From the NCBI GenBank assembly GCA_003170135.1, contig PMZR01000009.1:62001-126000 (forward strand): a stretch of DNA of 64,000 nucleotides, in the 5' to 3' direction. The translations under genes were made by a program, and so were the position numbers. The notes under the pieces are model-generated. The model saw only the letters and a list, made by a program, of their open reading frames with translations, had not been told where the DNA came from and ran no database searches. Source of the stretch: Acidobacteriota bacterium. GTDB lineage: Bacteria > Acidobacteriota > Vicinamibacteria > Vicinamibacterales > Fen-181. Every line of letters starts with the position of its first letter. Position 1 is the stretch's first letter. Positions 25,560 to 33,598 of the stretch are shown here, piece after piece.

Positions 25560-26678
25560 ATGACACGCTATCCTGATTTGAATACATCGCCCCGCATCCT
25601 GCTCGGTCCCGGCCCCAGCATGGTTCATCCCCGCGTATTGCGGGCCATGGCGCATCCGCTGGTGGGCCATCTCGATCCGCAGTTCATCACGCTGATGAAC
25701 GAGGTGCAGGACCTGCTCCGCTACGCGTTCCGGACGAAGAACCCGCTGACCATCCCTGTGTCGGGCACCGGCAGCGCCGGCATGGAAGCCGCCGTGTGCA
25801 ACTTCGTCGAACCGGGCGATTCGGTCCTCATCGGCGTCAACGGCTACTTCGGCGAACGGCTGTGTGATATTGCCGGGCGCTACGGCGCCACGGTGCGGCG
25901 CGTCGAGCGGCCATGGGGACAGGTGTTCGACCCGGCTGAAATCGACGCGGCGCTGAAGCAGCACCCGGCGAAGGTCGTGGCGCTCGTCCACGCCGAGACA
26001 TCCACGGGCGCGCGCCAGCCGCTCGAGGGCATCGCCGACATCGTGCATCGGCACGGGGGCCTGCTGATTGCCGACTGCGTCACCTCGCTTGGCGGCGTGC
26101 CGCTCGAGATCGACAACTGGGACATCGACATCGCCTACAGCGGCACGCAGAAGTGTCTGAGCGCGCCGCCCGGCCTGGCGCCGCTCACCGTCGGCGAGCG
26201 GGCGCGCGACGTGCTGCGCCGCCGCAAGACGAAGGTGGCGAACTGGTATCTCGATCTCACGATGATCGAAACCTACTGGGGCAGCAACCGCACGTATCAC
26301 CACACGGCGCCCATCAGCATGAATTTCGCGCTTCGCGAGGCGCTGCGCCTCGTCGAGGAAGAGGGGCTCGAGCAGCGCTGGGAGCGACACGCCAGGAACG
26401 CGCGCGAGCTCTGGGATGGCCTCGAAGCGCTCGGCCTGAAGCTCGTCGTCCCGGCGGCCCACCGGCTGCCGTCGCTGACGACCGTGATGGTGCCGGACGG
26501 TGTCGACGAAGCGGCGATTCGCAGGCGCCTGCTGGACGACTACAACGTCGAGATCGCCGGCGGCCTGGGCGCCTTCAAGGGCAAAGCGTGGCGCATCGGC
26601 CTGATGGGCTACTCGTCGTCTCGCGAGAACATCCTGGTGCTGGTTGGCGCGCTCGAGCGGCTGCTCGGCCGGCGGTGA
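25560..26678 (+). CDS. Class V aminotransferase (alanine-glyoxylate/serine-pyruvate type)
   Basis: A 372-residue PLP enzyme. It starts with the family N-terminus RILLGPGPSMVHPRVL and contains SGTGSAGMEA (phosphate binding), HAETSTGARQPL, ADCVTSLGG and the PLP lysine in YSGTQKCLSAPPG. ATG 25560 is preceded by GAGGGAG. It probably transaminates glyoxylate with alanine or serine. Threonine aldolase downstream would supply glycine, so the pair may serve glycine/serine/glyoxylate interconversion (inference). Confidence 0.93.
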   Translation: MTRYPDLNTSPRILLGPGPSMVHPRVLRAMAHPLVGHLDPQFITLMNEVQDLLRYAFRTKNPLTIPVSGTGSAGMEAAVCNFVEPGDSVLIGVNGYFGERLCDIAGRYGATVRRVERPWGQVFDPAEIDAALKQHPAKVVALVHAETSTGARQPLEGIADIVHRHGGLLIADCVTSLGGVPLEIDNWDIDIAYSGTQKCLSAPPGLAPLTVGERARDVLRRRKTKVANWYLDLTMIETYWGSNRTYHHTAPISMNFALREALRLVEEEGLEQRWERHARNARELWDGLEALGLKLVVPAAHRLPSLTTVMVPDGVDEAAIRRRLLDDYNVEIAGGLGAFKGKAWRIGLMGYSSSRENILVLVGALERLLGRR

Positions 26679-26684
26679 CGAAGA

Positions 26685-26810
26685 GTTCGCAGTTGACAGC
26701 CAGCAGTTAGCCGCCGCGCGCCCGCCGCAGCGAATTGCCGACTGCGAACTGCCAACTGCGAACCGCCAACTCCGAACTGCTGACTGCTGACTGCCAACTG
26801 CTGACTGCCA
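26685..26810. repeat. Inverted heptamer array ending at a start codon
   Basis: Left arm: four units in one sense (GTTCGCA, GTTGACA, GCCAGCA, GTTAGCC, 26685-26712). Right arm: eleven units in the opposite sense (ACTGCGA, ACTGCCA, ACTGCTG and variants, 26734-26810) in unbroken phase. The two senses are complementary and could fold. The last unit stops six bases before ATG 26817, and no Shine-Dalgarno site is present. Confidence 0.85.
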
Positions 26811-26816
26811 ACTTAT

Positions 26817-27875
26817 ATGATCGACCTCCGAAGCGACACGCTGACCCTTCCGACCGAGCAGATGCTGCACAGCATCGGGACCGCGCGTCTGGGAGACGAC
26901 TCGCGGGATGGCGATCCGACCGTCGTCGAACTCGAGCAGCTGGCGGCGTCGATGCTGGGAAAGGAAGCGGCGCTGCTGACGGTCAGCGGCACGATGTCCA
27001 ACCTGCTCGCGCTGCGCACGCACTGCGAGGCCGGGGCCGCCGCCATCGTGGAAGAGAGCGCGCACCTGTACGGCATGGAATTCGGCGGGCTCGCGGCCGC
27101 GTGCGGGCTGCTGGTCCTGCCGGTGCCCGGGCGTCGCGGGGCGATCGACCTCGACGAGTTGCGCATGGCCGTGCGCAAGGCCGCGGCCGGCTTCCCCGCG
27201 CGGGGAGTGCTCTGCCTCGAGAACACTCACAATGCCGCTGGCGGCACCATCATCCCGCCGGACCACATCGCGCGGTGCGCGGAGATCGCGCACGCCGCCG
27301 GGTTGCCGGTCCACCTGGACGGCGCGCGGATCTTCAACGCGGCCGTCGCGCTCGGCGTCGACGCGCGCGAACTGACGCCGGCGGCCGATTCCGTGTCGTG
27401 CTGCCTGTCGAAGGGATTGTCGGCGCCGGTCGGATCGCTTTTGGCCGGCCGCCGCGACTTCATCGATCGCGCGCGCAAGGTGCGCCGCGCGCTCGGCGGC
27501 ACGATGCGCCAGGCCGGTGTCATCGCGGCCCCGGGGATCGTCGCACTGAAGACGATGGTTCCGCGGCTCGCCGAAGATCACCGGCACGCGCGCGTGCTCG
27601 GCGAGCGCCTCGCGGCCGTGCCGGGCCTGCGCGTGGATCTCGAGACGGTCCAGACGAACATGGTGAACGTGGACGTGGGCGGGCTGGGCATCGACGCCGC
27701 CACGTTTGCCGGGCACCTGGACGCGCTGGGCGTGCGCGGCCTGCCCGGCCTCGGCACCATCGTGCGGTTCGTCACCTACCGCGGGATCACCGAGGCGGAT
27801 GTCCTGATGGCGGCAGAGGCTGTCGAGATGATCGCGGCCGCGCGGCCGTGGGGGGCGGCGAGCGCCGCGGTGTAA
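26817..27875 (+). CDS. ltaE: Low-specificity L-threonine aldolase
   Basis: A 352-residue PLP enzyme of the beta-eliminating lyase family. The N-terminus IDLRSDTLTLPTEQML is diagnostic. The PLP lysine lies in SCCLSKGLSAPVGS, and HLDGARIFNAAVALG carries the cofactor-binding Asp. It cleaves L-threonine and L-allo-threonine to glycine and acetaldehyde. The start codon immediately follows a heptamer array and lacks a Shine-Dalgarno sequence, so translation may depend on coupling or on the array structure. Confidence 0.93.
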   Translation: MIDLRSDTLTLPTEQMLHSIGTARLGDDSRDGDPTVVELEQLAASMLGKEAALLTVSGTMSNLLALRTHCEAGAAAIVEESAHLYGMEFGGLAAACGLLVLPVPGRRGAIDLDELRMAVRKAAAGFPARGVLCLENTHNAAGGTIIPPDHIARCAEIAHAAGLPVHLDGARIFNAAVALGVDARELTPAADSVSCCLSKGLSAPVGSLLAGRRDFIDRARKVRRALGGTMRQAGVIAAPGIVALKTMVPRLAEDHRHARVLGERLAAVPGLRVDLETVQTNMVNVDVGGLGIDAATFAGHLDALGVRGLPGLGTIVRFVTYRGITEADVLMAAEAVEMIAAARPWGAASAAV

Positions 27876-27894
27876 TCGGCCGCGGCGCGTGACG

Positions 27895-27922
27895 GCCTTG
27901 CGCCTTGGGCCTTGGGCTCAAG
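27895..27922. repeat. Heptamer array, GCCTTGG type
   Basis: Four units, GCCTTGC, GCCTTGG, GCCTTGG and GCTCAAG, end exactly where the -35 element of the next promoter begins. Confidence 0.65.
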
Positions 27923-27952
27923 TTGACCCATCCTGCCCAATCAGGGCATAAT
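27923..27952 (+). promoter_or_regulatory. Promoter of the HTH-MNT/HEPN pair
   Basis: -35 TTGACC (27923-27928), 18-base spacer, -10 CATAAT (27947-27952). It is locally AT-rich. Initiation would fall just before the TTG at 27963, leaving almost no leader. Confidence 0.65.
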
Positions 27953-27969
27953 CATACCCATATTGGGCA
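27934..27969. promoter_or_regulatory. Inverted repeat spanning the promoter, probable autoregulatory site
   Basis: Arms TGCCCAAT (27934-27941) and ATTGGGCA (27962-27969) are separated by 20 bases that contain the -10 element. The right arm overlaps the proposed TTG start. Placement fits autoregulation by the HTH part of the downstream protein. Confidence 0.65.
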
Positions 27970-28592
27970 CGCTGCGTCGTCCTCATCGTTCCCGTCGCCG
28001 GGCAAGCCTCGCCGATGCACTCTTCACGAAGACTCAGCAGCGAGTCCTGCGCGTGCTGTTCGGGGAGCCGCATCGGAGCGTCTACGCGTCAGAGTTGATT
28101 CGCGAGGCAGGCACCGGATCCGGAGCGGCCCAGCGCGAACTGGCGCGTCTGGAGGCCGGCGGGCTGGTGGTGTCTCGACGGATCGGCCACCAGAAGCACT
28201 ACCAGGCAAACGCGGCCTCGCCTCTCTTTCCGGAACTCCGGAACATCGTCCTGAAGACAGTCGGCGTCGCGGAGCCGTTACGCGCGGCTCTGCAGCCCTT
28301 GTCAGCAGCAATCCGCGCCGCGTTTGTATTCGGGTCCGTCGCTAAGGCCACCGATCAATCGGCGAGCGACATCGATCTGATGATCATCAGCGACCGCGTT
28401 ACCTATGCGGACGTGTTTGCGGCCCTGGAAAGGCTGGCACCGGTGCTTGGCCGGCGCATCAATCCGACGGTGTACACCGTCGCGGAGTTCTCGAAGCGCG
28501 CCCGGGCGAAGAATGCGTTCGTGACGCGGGTGCTCGAGCAGCCGAAGCTTTGGCTGATTGGATCGGACGATGACCTCCCCGTCACGTCTTGA
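27963..28592 (+). CDS. Winged-helix plus MNT nucleotidyltransferase (antitoxin-like)
   Basis: A 209-residue two-domain protein. Residues about 22-85 form a winged helix (TKTQQRVLRVLFGEPHRSVYASELIREAG). Residues about 115-205 form a minimal nucleotidyltransferase with the signature FGSVAKATDQSASDIDLMII (GS and D-x-D). In MNT/HEPN systems this enzyme AMPylates and silences the HEPN toxin. The frame begins at TTG 27963 or later; no ATG start or Shine-Dalgarno site is available, so the exact start is uncertain. It overlaps the HEPN gene by 23 bp. Confidence 0.85.
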   Translation: MGTLRRPHRSRRRASLADALFTKTQQRVLRVLFGEPHRSVYASELIREAGTGSGAAQRELARLEAGGLVVSRRIGHQKHYQANAASPLFPELRNIVLKTVGVAEPLRAALQPLSAAIRAAFVFGSVAKATDQSASDIDLMIISDRVTYADVFAALERLAPVLGRRINPTVYTVAEFSKRARAKNAFVTRVLEQPKLWLIGSDDDLPVTS

Positions 28593-29010
28593 GCGTTTGG
28601 CAGGCCCGGGAAACGTACTCGCCAAGGAATCCCCGGATGCGGAGGAGTTCGCCGGTCTGGTCCGCTCCGGCCTCTCGCGCCTCAAGGACGCGGAGAACGA
28701 CACGATTTCGCTCGACAGCCGGTTCGATCTCGCCTACAACGCCGCCCACGCCCTCTCGTTGGCGGCCCTTCGGCATTGTGGGTTTCGCCCGACGAAACGC
28801 TACATCGTCTTTCAAGTCCTCCCCGATACGCTACGCCTGGGCGCGAACGTCTGGCGAGTGTTGTCGAAGTGTCACGACATGCGGAATCGGAGTGAATACG
28901 AAGGCGCGCTCGACGTAGACGAGCGCCTCGTCTCTGACTTGATCGCCGCCTGCCGCAAAGTCGCCGACGGGGTCCGCCGCCTTCCCGCGATTACGGGAAG
29001 ATCCAAATAA
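28570..29010 (+). CDS. HEPN-domain protein (toxin-like partner of MNT)
   Basis: A 146-residue all-helical protein. RFDLAYNAAHALSLAALRHCG matches the first long HEPN helix and HDMRNRSEYEG the last. HEPN toxins usually carry R-x(4-6)-H as the RNase site; here no such motif is visible, since His precedes the Arg (HDMRNR). It may be a divergent or catalytically altered HEPN. ATG 28570 lies inside the MNT gene, so the two proteins are translationally coupled. An upstream in-frame TTG at 28558 is less likely. Confidence 0.8.
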   Translation: MTSPSRLERLAGPGNVLAKESPDAEEFAGLVRSGLSRLKDAENDTISLDSRFDLAYNAAHALSLAALRHCGFRPTKRYIVFQVLPDTLRLGANVWRVLSKCHDMRNRSEYEGALDVDERLVSDLIAACRKVADGVRRLPAITGRSK

Positions 29011-29036
29011 CCTCGGCATGCGCGTTCACGTCATGC

Positions 29037-29060
29037 CGGGCGTACAATCGGGCGTACAAG
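29037..29060. repeat. 12-bp tandem duplication
   Basis: Two near-identical 12-bp units beginning CGGGCGTACAA lie between the HEPN gene and the small membrane protein gene. The period is 12, so it is not part of the heptamer family. Confidence 0.6.
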
Positions 29061-29099
29061 CCGGTCGGAAGGGCGCTCGATCCTCACTAAGGTCGCAGC

Positions 29100-29351
29100 A
29101 TGATCTATCTAAAGAGCATCGCCGCAGGGATCGCGGGCGCTATCAGCGGCGTGTTGCTGTCAGCGATCATCATCGTCATCGGCACGCTCGCGGGGCTGCA
29201 GTTCGAGATGTGGCGACAACGTGGCCGGGAAGGCGGAATCGGAGCGGTGTCGGCCGGAGTCGCCGAGACCATCGTGTTGGTCGGGCTCATTCTCGGCGCG
29301 GTCGGCTTCGTCGCCGGTTTCTGGTGGGAGTTCCGTCGCGCTTCCCGGTGA
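29100..29351 (+). CDS. Small two-helix membrane protein
   Basis: An 83-residue protein with two hydrophobic helices, residues about 5-30 (IAAGIAGAISGVLLSAIIIVIG) and about 55-76 (ETIVLVGLILGAVGFVAGFWW), joined by a charged loop. No family is recognised. Codon use looks native. It precedes another exported protein of unknown function and may be a lineage-specific gene. Confidence 0.6.
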   Translation: MIYLKSIAAGIAGAISGVLLSAIIIVIGTLAGLQFEMWRQRGREGGIGAVSAGVAETIVLVGLILGAVGFVAGFWWEFRRASR

Positions 29352-29399
29352 GCGTTCAGCGCCGGGACCACGAAGGCGTCCTTCGCAGGAGGGTTCACG

Positions 29400-30005
29400 A
29401 TGCCACGCAGCTGCCGCTCTCACGTCGCATTCCTCGTTCCACTCGTCGCAATTCTTCTCTTCTTCTCGGTCCGGCCCGTCGCGTGGCGTTCCCCCGCCCA
29501 GCCTCCAATGCTGGCCGAACGGTTCACCGCAAACGCGGTCGATCTGTTTCCCATGGGATTGCCGCCGCGGTCAAGCATGCGCCCCTCCGTATACCCGGTG
29601 GACATCGGCATCGAGCGCTGGTCTACCGACGCCGACGTCGAGCAGATCATCAAGGCTCTGCGGACAGGCGGACGGGCGGCCGTTGTCCAAGCCTTGGACA
29701 GCATGCGGCCAATTGGATACATCTACTACCCGTCGTCGTGGGCCGATGACGGGGCATACTTGCGCTGGAACCTGAAATACGCATGCGAGACGACCACCGA
29801 CAACGACGAACGGCGGCTTGTTCTCGCTACGGCCGAACCCGACAGTTCGCTGAAGGTGATCGAAATACGGTTCGCGCGAAATGGGGTTGGTGAGGGCCGA
29901 ATCGCGAGGGAGGTCGCCGGGATTGCGCTCAGCAAGGACCAGAGGACGATTCAACTCGTTGTCTACAAGGAAGCGCAGATCTGTTTAAAGGACGTTCGCA
30001 AGTGA
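29400..30005 (+). CDS. Exported protein of unknown function
   Basis: A 201-residue protein with an N-terminal hydrophobic segment (HVAFLVPLVAILLFFSV). The mature part contains IERWSTDADVEQIIKAL, GGRAAVVQALDSMRPIGYIYYP and a beta-rich C-terminus with FARNGVGEGRIAREVAG. This pattern is familiar from small Acidobacteriota exported proteins of unknown role; no enzyme motif is seen. It may be co-transcribed with the small membrane protein 48 bp upstream. Confidence 0.75.
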   Translation: MPRSCRSHVAFLVPLVAILLFFSVRPVAWRSPAQPPMLAERFTANAVDLFPMGLPPRSSMRPSVYPVDIGIERWSTDADVEQIIKALRTGGRAAVVQALDSMRPIGYIYYPSSWADDGAYLRWNLKYACETTTDNDERRLVLATAEPDSSLKVIEIRFARNGVGEGRIAREVAGIALSKDQRTIQLVVYKEAQICLKDVRK

Positions 30006-30076
30006 TAGCCCGCGGTGACGGACGACTCGTTGTGGCGAGCGATACCTTGAGGTTGCCCTGCGGTGCCGGTCAAGCC

Positions 30077-32038
30077 CTAAGCCGATTTCCCGGCCGTCTT
30101 CCCCGAGTACTCCAGCATCTGCGCCGTCAGGTCGAGCGGGTACGACACGCGTACGTCGGTGATCTCGCCCTGCGCGTTTCGCACGGCCTCCAGGCGCGGC
30201 ATGACGAACCCCGTGTAGGACGGCAGGTTCAGGTGTTCGACACGGCCGACCACCTCGTCGCGCAGCGTCGGATCGAAGTGGACGCCGTATCGCTCGAACA
30301 GCTCCCGCGCGGCCGGATGATCGCCCTCGGCCCAGATGCGCTGCACTTGCGCCAAAAGCGTCGCCACGCCCTGGTGGAACGCGCCGGCGTCGGCCATCAC
30401 GTAGAAGGTCCGGCCGTCCCGCCGCCGCAGTTCGATCGCCGACGTGTTGTCGATGAGCCAGTGGACGATCATCTGGCGGTTGCGCATGTGATCTTCTTCG
30501 AGCTGCGCCCCCTCGCGCACGCGGCGCAGCTGCACGAGCGCGTTGCGCGCATAGGCTTCGTACTCGGCCTGCACGATGTCGTCGTGATGATCCGAGGGCA
30601 GCAACCCGAGTTCCACCAGCTTCGGGTCCGGCAGGTAATAGAGCGCGACGAGATCGGCGCGTGATTCCTCGAGCGCGGAGAACTGCTCCTTCAGCGCGGC
30701 CTGCGGGTTTCCCTTCAACCGCTCGCTCACCTTCCCCGACCCGTGCCCGATCACCTCGTGCATCGTCGTCGTCAGCTCGGCGGCCAGCGGCCCCCACGCT
30801 TCACCACGCGAGGCTTCCTCGGGCGTCCACGAGAACTCGCTCCGGAACTCGGCCGGGGTGGATCGCTCGTAGGCGTCCAGCACGTTCGAGAGCAGCACCG
30901 ACTTGCTGCCGTAGCGTTCGCGCACCCACTGGTCGTTCGGCAGGTTGATGCCGATCGGCGAAATCGGCCCGGTATCGCCGGTCTCGACGATGACGTCGAT
31001 GGCGCGGCCGGTGACGCCCGTGACGCCGCGCTTGCGATACTCGGGCGCCCACGGCATGTGGTCCTCGAACCACTGCGCTTCGCCCGCCAGCTTGTGGATG
31101 CCCTCGGTCTTCTCGCGGTTCACGTAGAAGACGACCGATTCCCACGCGCCCTTGATCCCGCGCGCGTCCAGGTACACTTCGATGAACCCGTTGATGGCAT
31201 CCACCGGCGACGCCTGATCCTGGACCCACGCGATGTCGGATTTGCGGCGATCCGCCGTCGTGCCCGTCTCGTAGAACGCGATGAGCGCTTCGATCGCGGC
31301 GATGGTCGTCGGGCCGGCGTGCGCCAGCGCCCCACGTAGTTCGGCGACGATGGCCACCAACTGCTGCCCGTAGCGGCCGCCGACGCGGTAGACCTCCTCC
31401 ACCATGCGCCCGCCGCGCTTGACCAGGCGCGAGTTGAGCGGATGGCGCTCCTCGAACTGCTCGAGGTCCCGCATCGAGACGCCGCCGTACAGGTTGTTCG
31501 CGCTCGACAGCAGGATGTCCTTGCCGGGCCCCGGCGTCTTGTTGGTGACCATCGGATCGAACGTCACGTCGAAGAGCATTGGCTCGAGGCGCAGCAGCAG
31601 CGCGTCGATCGTCTCGCCCTCCGCGAGCGGGAACGTCGCGCCGGCGGCCCCGGCCGACAGGGCGGCCTGCCGGAACTCGTGCGGCGAGCACTTGAGGACG
31701 AACTTGCGCGCGGTCAGGTTGTTGTAGGGGCCGGTGTTCAGCCAGAACAGCTTCGTGTAGCGCCGGATCTCGGCCAGCGTCTCCGCCCTCACGCGGTCCG
31801 CGTGGGTGAGGATCTCCTCGAGCACGTCGCGCATCACGAGATTGTGCGCGTAGCGCTGGTCGTAATAGATGTCGCGGCCCGCCAGTGCCGCGCGATAGAG
31901 ATGCCAGGCGAGCATCTTCTCGTCGAGCGACAGCTCGTCGAACCCGTCCGCGTACAGCTGCACGACGGCGGCTTCGTCCACGCGTTCGAGAAGGTACGGT
32001 CGCTGGGCGGTGGCGACGTCCGTCGGTGTCACGCTCAT
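30077..32038 (-). CDS. Dipeptidyl-peptidase III family (M49) metallopeptidase
   Basis: A 653-residue zinc peptidase. The M49 signature HEVIGHGSG near residue 420 gives two His ligands and the general base Glu; EESRADL near residue 455 gives the third ligand Glu. YNNLTARKFVLKCSPHEF and WESVVFYVNREKTEG are also family features. There is no signal peptide, so it is probably cytosolic and removes dipeptides from oligopeptide N-termini. Length fits bacterial DPP III (about 560-700). It overlaps nothing and is convergent with the exported protein gene. Confidence 0.93.
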   Translation of the reverse strand: MSVTPTDVATAQRPYLLERVDEAAVVQLYADGFDELSLDEKMLAWHLYRAALAGRDIYYDQRYAHNLVMRDVLEEILTHADRVRAETLAEIRRYTKLFWLNTGPYNNLTARKFVLKCSPHEFRQAALSAGAAGATFPLAEGETIDALLLRLEPMLFDVTFDPMVTNKTPGPGKDILLSSANNLYGGVSMRDLEQFEERHPLNSRLVKRGGRMVEEVYRVGGRYGQQLVAIVAELRGALAHAGPTTIAAIEALIAFYETGTTADRRKSDIAWVQDQASPVDAINGFIEVYLDARGIKGAWESVVFYVNREKTEGIHKLAGEAQWFEDHMPWAPEYRKRGVTGVTGRAIDVIVETGDTGPISPIGINLPNDQWVRERYGSKSVLLSNVLDAYERSTPAEFRSEFSWTPEEASRGEAWGPLAAELTTTMHEVIGHGSGKVSERLKGNPQAALKEQFSALEESRADLVALYYLPDPKLVELGLLPSDHHDDIVQAEYEAYARNALVQLRRVREGAQLEEDHMRNRQMIVHWLIDNTSAIELRRRDGRTFYVMADAGAFHQGVATLLAQVQRIWAEGDHPAARELFERYGVHFDPTLRDEVVGRVEHLNLPSYTGFVMPRLEAVRNAQGEITDVRVSYPLDLTAQMLEYSGKTAGKSA

Positions 32039-32057
32039 GGAGAAGATGATAGTCGAC

Positions 32058-33440
32058 CTAGATGGTCACCGTCTGCAGGTACTCCGGCATCTCGACGCTC
32101 CAGTGCAGGCGCGTCCGGATGGCCTCGCCAAGCGCCTGCATGGGCGCCGGCTCCCCGTGCACGAGGTAGGTGACGCGCGGCGGATGCTCGAAGTTCGCGA
32201 GCCATCGCAGGATTTCGGACTGGTCGGCGTGCGCCGACATCGACTGGATCTGCTCGACGCGCGCCGCGACCGGCACCATCTCGCCGTGGATCTTGACCTC
32301 GCGCGCCCCCTCGACGAGATCGCGGCCGCGCGTGCCGGCGGCCTGGTAGCCGGTAAACAGCACCGTGTTCCGGGCGTCGGGCAGCGTTGCCGCCAGGTGG
32401 AACAGTACGCGGCCGCCGGTCGCCATGCCGCTGGCCGAGATGACGATGGCCGGCGTCTTCGCAAAGGCCAGGTCGATCGACTGCTGCGTGGACGACACGA
32501 CGCGGAAACGGCGCGTGCAGAACGCGGACAGTTCGCCGCGCCCGGGTCTCATGTCCGGATCGAGCTCGTAGCTGCGCGCGGCGTACTGTTGCAGGGCCTG
32601 GGCGGCCATGGGGCTGTCGAGGTACACGGGCAGCACCGGGATCGCGTGCCGCTCCTCGAGGTGTTTCAGCCAGTAGATCACTTCCTCGACGCGGCCGATC
32701 GCGAACGCCGGCACGATCACTTTTCCGCCGCGCTGCACCGTCTCGCGAATGATTGACGCCAGGCGCTCCCCCTGGTCGTCGGCTTCGTGCAGCCGGTCGC
32801 CGTAGGTCGATTCGAGCAGCAGGACGTCGGCCGACGACATCGGCGACGGGTCCGGGAGAATCGGCCGATCGTAGCGGCCGAGATCGCCGCTGAACACGAG
32901 GCGCACGCGCGGCGGGCCCTGGATCGTCAGCACGACGAACCCCGACCCGAGCAGGTGCCCCGCGTTGACGAACTGGACCTCGACACCCGGCAGCACGGGC
33001 GCCGCACGGGCGTACCCGAACGGCTGCAGGTGCCCGAGCGCGCGAATCGCGTCGGTCTCGGTGAACAGCGGCAACGCCGGCGAGTGACGCGTGTAGCCAT
33101 GCCGGTTCGCCTCGCGCGCATCCTCCTCCGCCAGGCGGCCGGCGTCGGGCAGGACGATGCGACACAGATCCGCCGTGCCCGCGGTGCAGAACGCCCGGCC
33201 GCCAAACCCTTGGGCGACCAGCCGCGGCAGGAAGCCGGTATGGTCCACGTGCGCGTGGGTGAGCACGACGGCCGAGATCGAGTCGGCCGGGACCGGCAGC
33301 GGCTCCCAGTTGCGCAGGCGCAGCTCCTTGAGCCCCTGGAACAGGCCGCAGTCCATGAGCAGGCGCCGGCCGTCGATGTCGAGCAGGTATTTCGAGCCGG
33401 TGACCGTACGGGCGGCGCCGAGAAAGGTCAGCGAAGTCAT
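32058..33440 (-). CDS. Metallo-beta-lactamase/beta-CASP RNase (CPSF-like)
   Basis: A 460-residue nuclease of the YSH1/CPSF73-like group. Motifs: the N-terminal TFLGAARTVTGSKYLL, the HxHxDH zinc motif LTHAHVDHTG, SGDLGRYDRPIL, ESTYGDR, the beta-CASP Asp/Glu motif IVPAFAIGRVEEV, SASGMATGGRVLFHL, and the C-terminal SMSAHADQSEIL and LVHGEPAPMQAL. It is expected to process or degrade RNA. The ATG at 33440 lies directly against a heptamer array whose AGGGA unit may serve as a ribosome-binding site. Confidence 0.93.
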   Translation of the reverse strand: MTSLTFLGAARTVTGSKYLLDIDGRRLLMDCGLFQGLKELRLRNWEPLPVPADSISAVVLTHAHVDHTGFLPRLVAQGFGGRAFCTAGTADLCRIVLPDAGRLAEEDAREANRHGYTRHSPALPLFTETDAIRALGHLQPFGYARAAPVLPGVEVQFVNAGHLLGSGFVVLTIQGPPRVRLVFSGDLGRYDRPILPDPSPMSSADVLLLESTYGDRLHEADDQGERLASIIRETVQRGGKVIVPAFAIGRVEEVIYWLKHLEERHAIPVLPVYLDSPMAAQALQQYAARSYELDPDMRPGRGELSAFCTRRFRVVSSTQQSIDLAFAKTPAIVISASGMATGGRVLFHLAATLPDARNTVLFTGYQAAGTRGRDLVEGAREVKIHGEMVPVAARVEQIQSMSAHADQSEILRWLANFEHPPRVTYLVHGEPAPMQALGEAIRTRLHWSVEMPEYLQTVTI

Positions 33441-33480
33441 CCCTGGTCCCTGGTCCCTGGTCCTTGGTGCGTCAAGGACC
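33439..33480. repeat. Heptamer array, GTCCCTG type, touching a start codon
   Basis: Six units: ATCCCTG, GTCCCTG, GTCCCTG, GTCCTTG, GTGCGTC and the inverted AAGGACC. The first unit contains part of the start codon of the beta-CASP nuclease gene on the other strand. Confidence 0.75.
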
Positions 33481-33598
33481 ACGGTGGCAAGCACGAGGCC
33501 GCCGAGGTGCGCGCAGGACCGCCTCGCGAGGAGTCTATCAGAATCTGCTAAGCTGGAGACGAGCCGATCGCCTGCCTTCTGAGACCGAGGAGACATCG

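Noticed and set aside
33440-33596. Longer N-terminus for the beta-CASP nuclease
   Set aside because: The extension is translated from the heptamer array and upstream leader. The family N-terminus begins exactly at MTSLTFLGAARTVTG.
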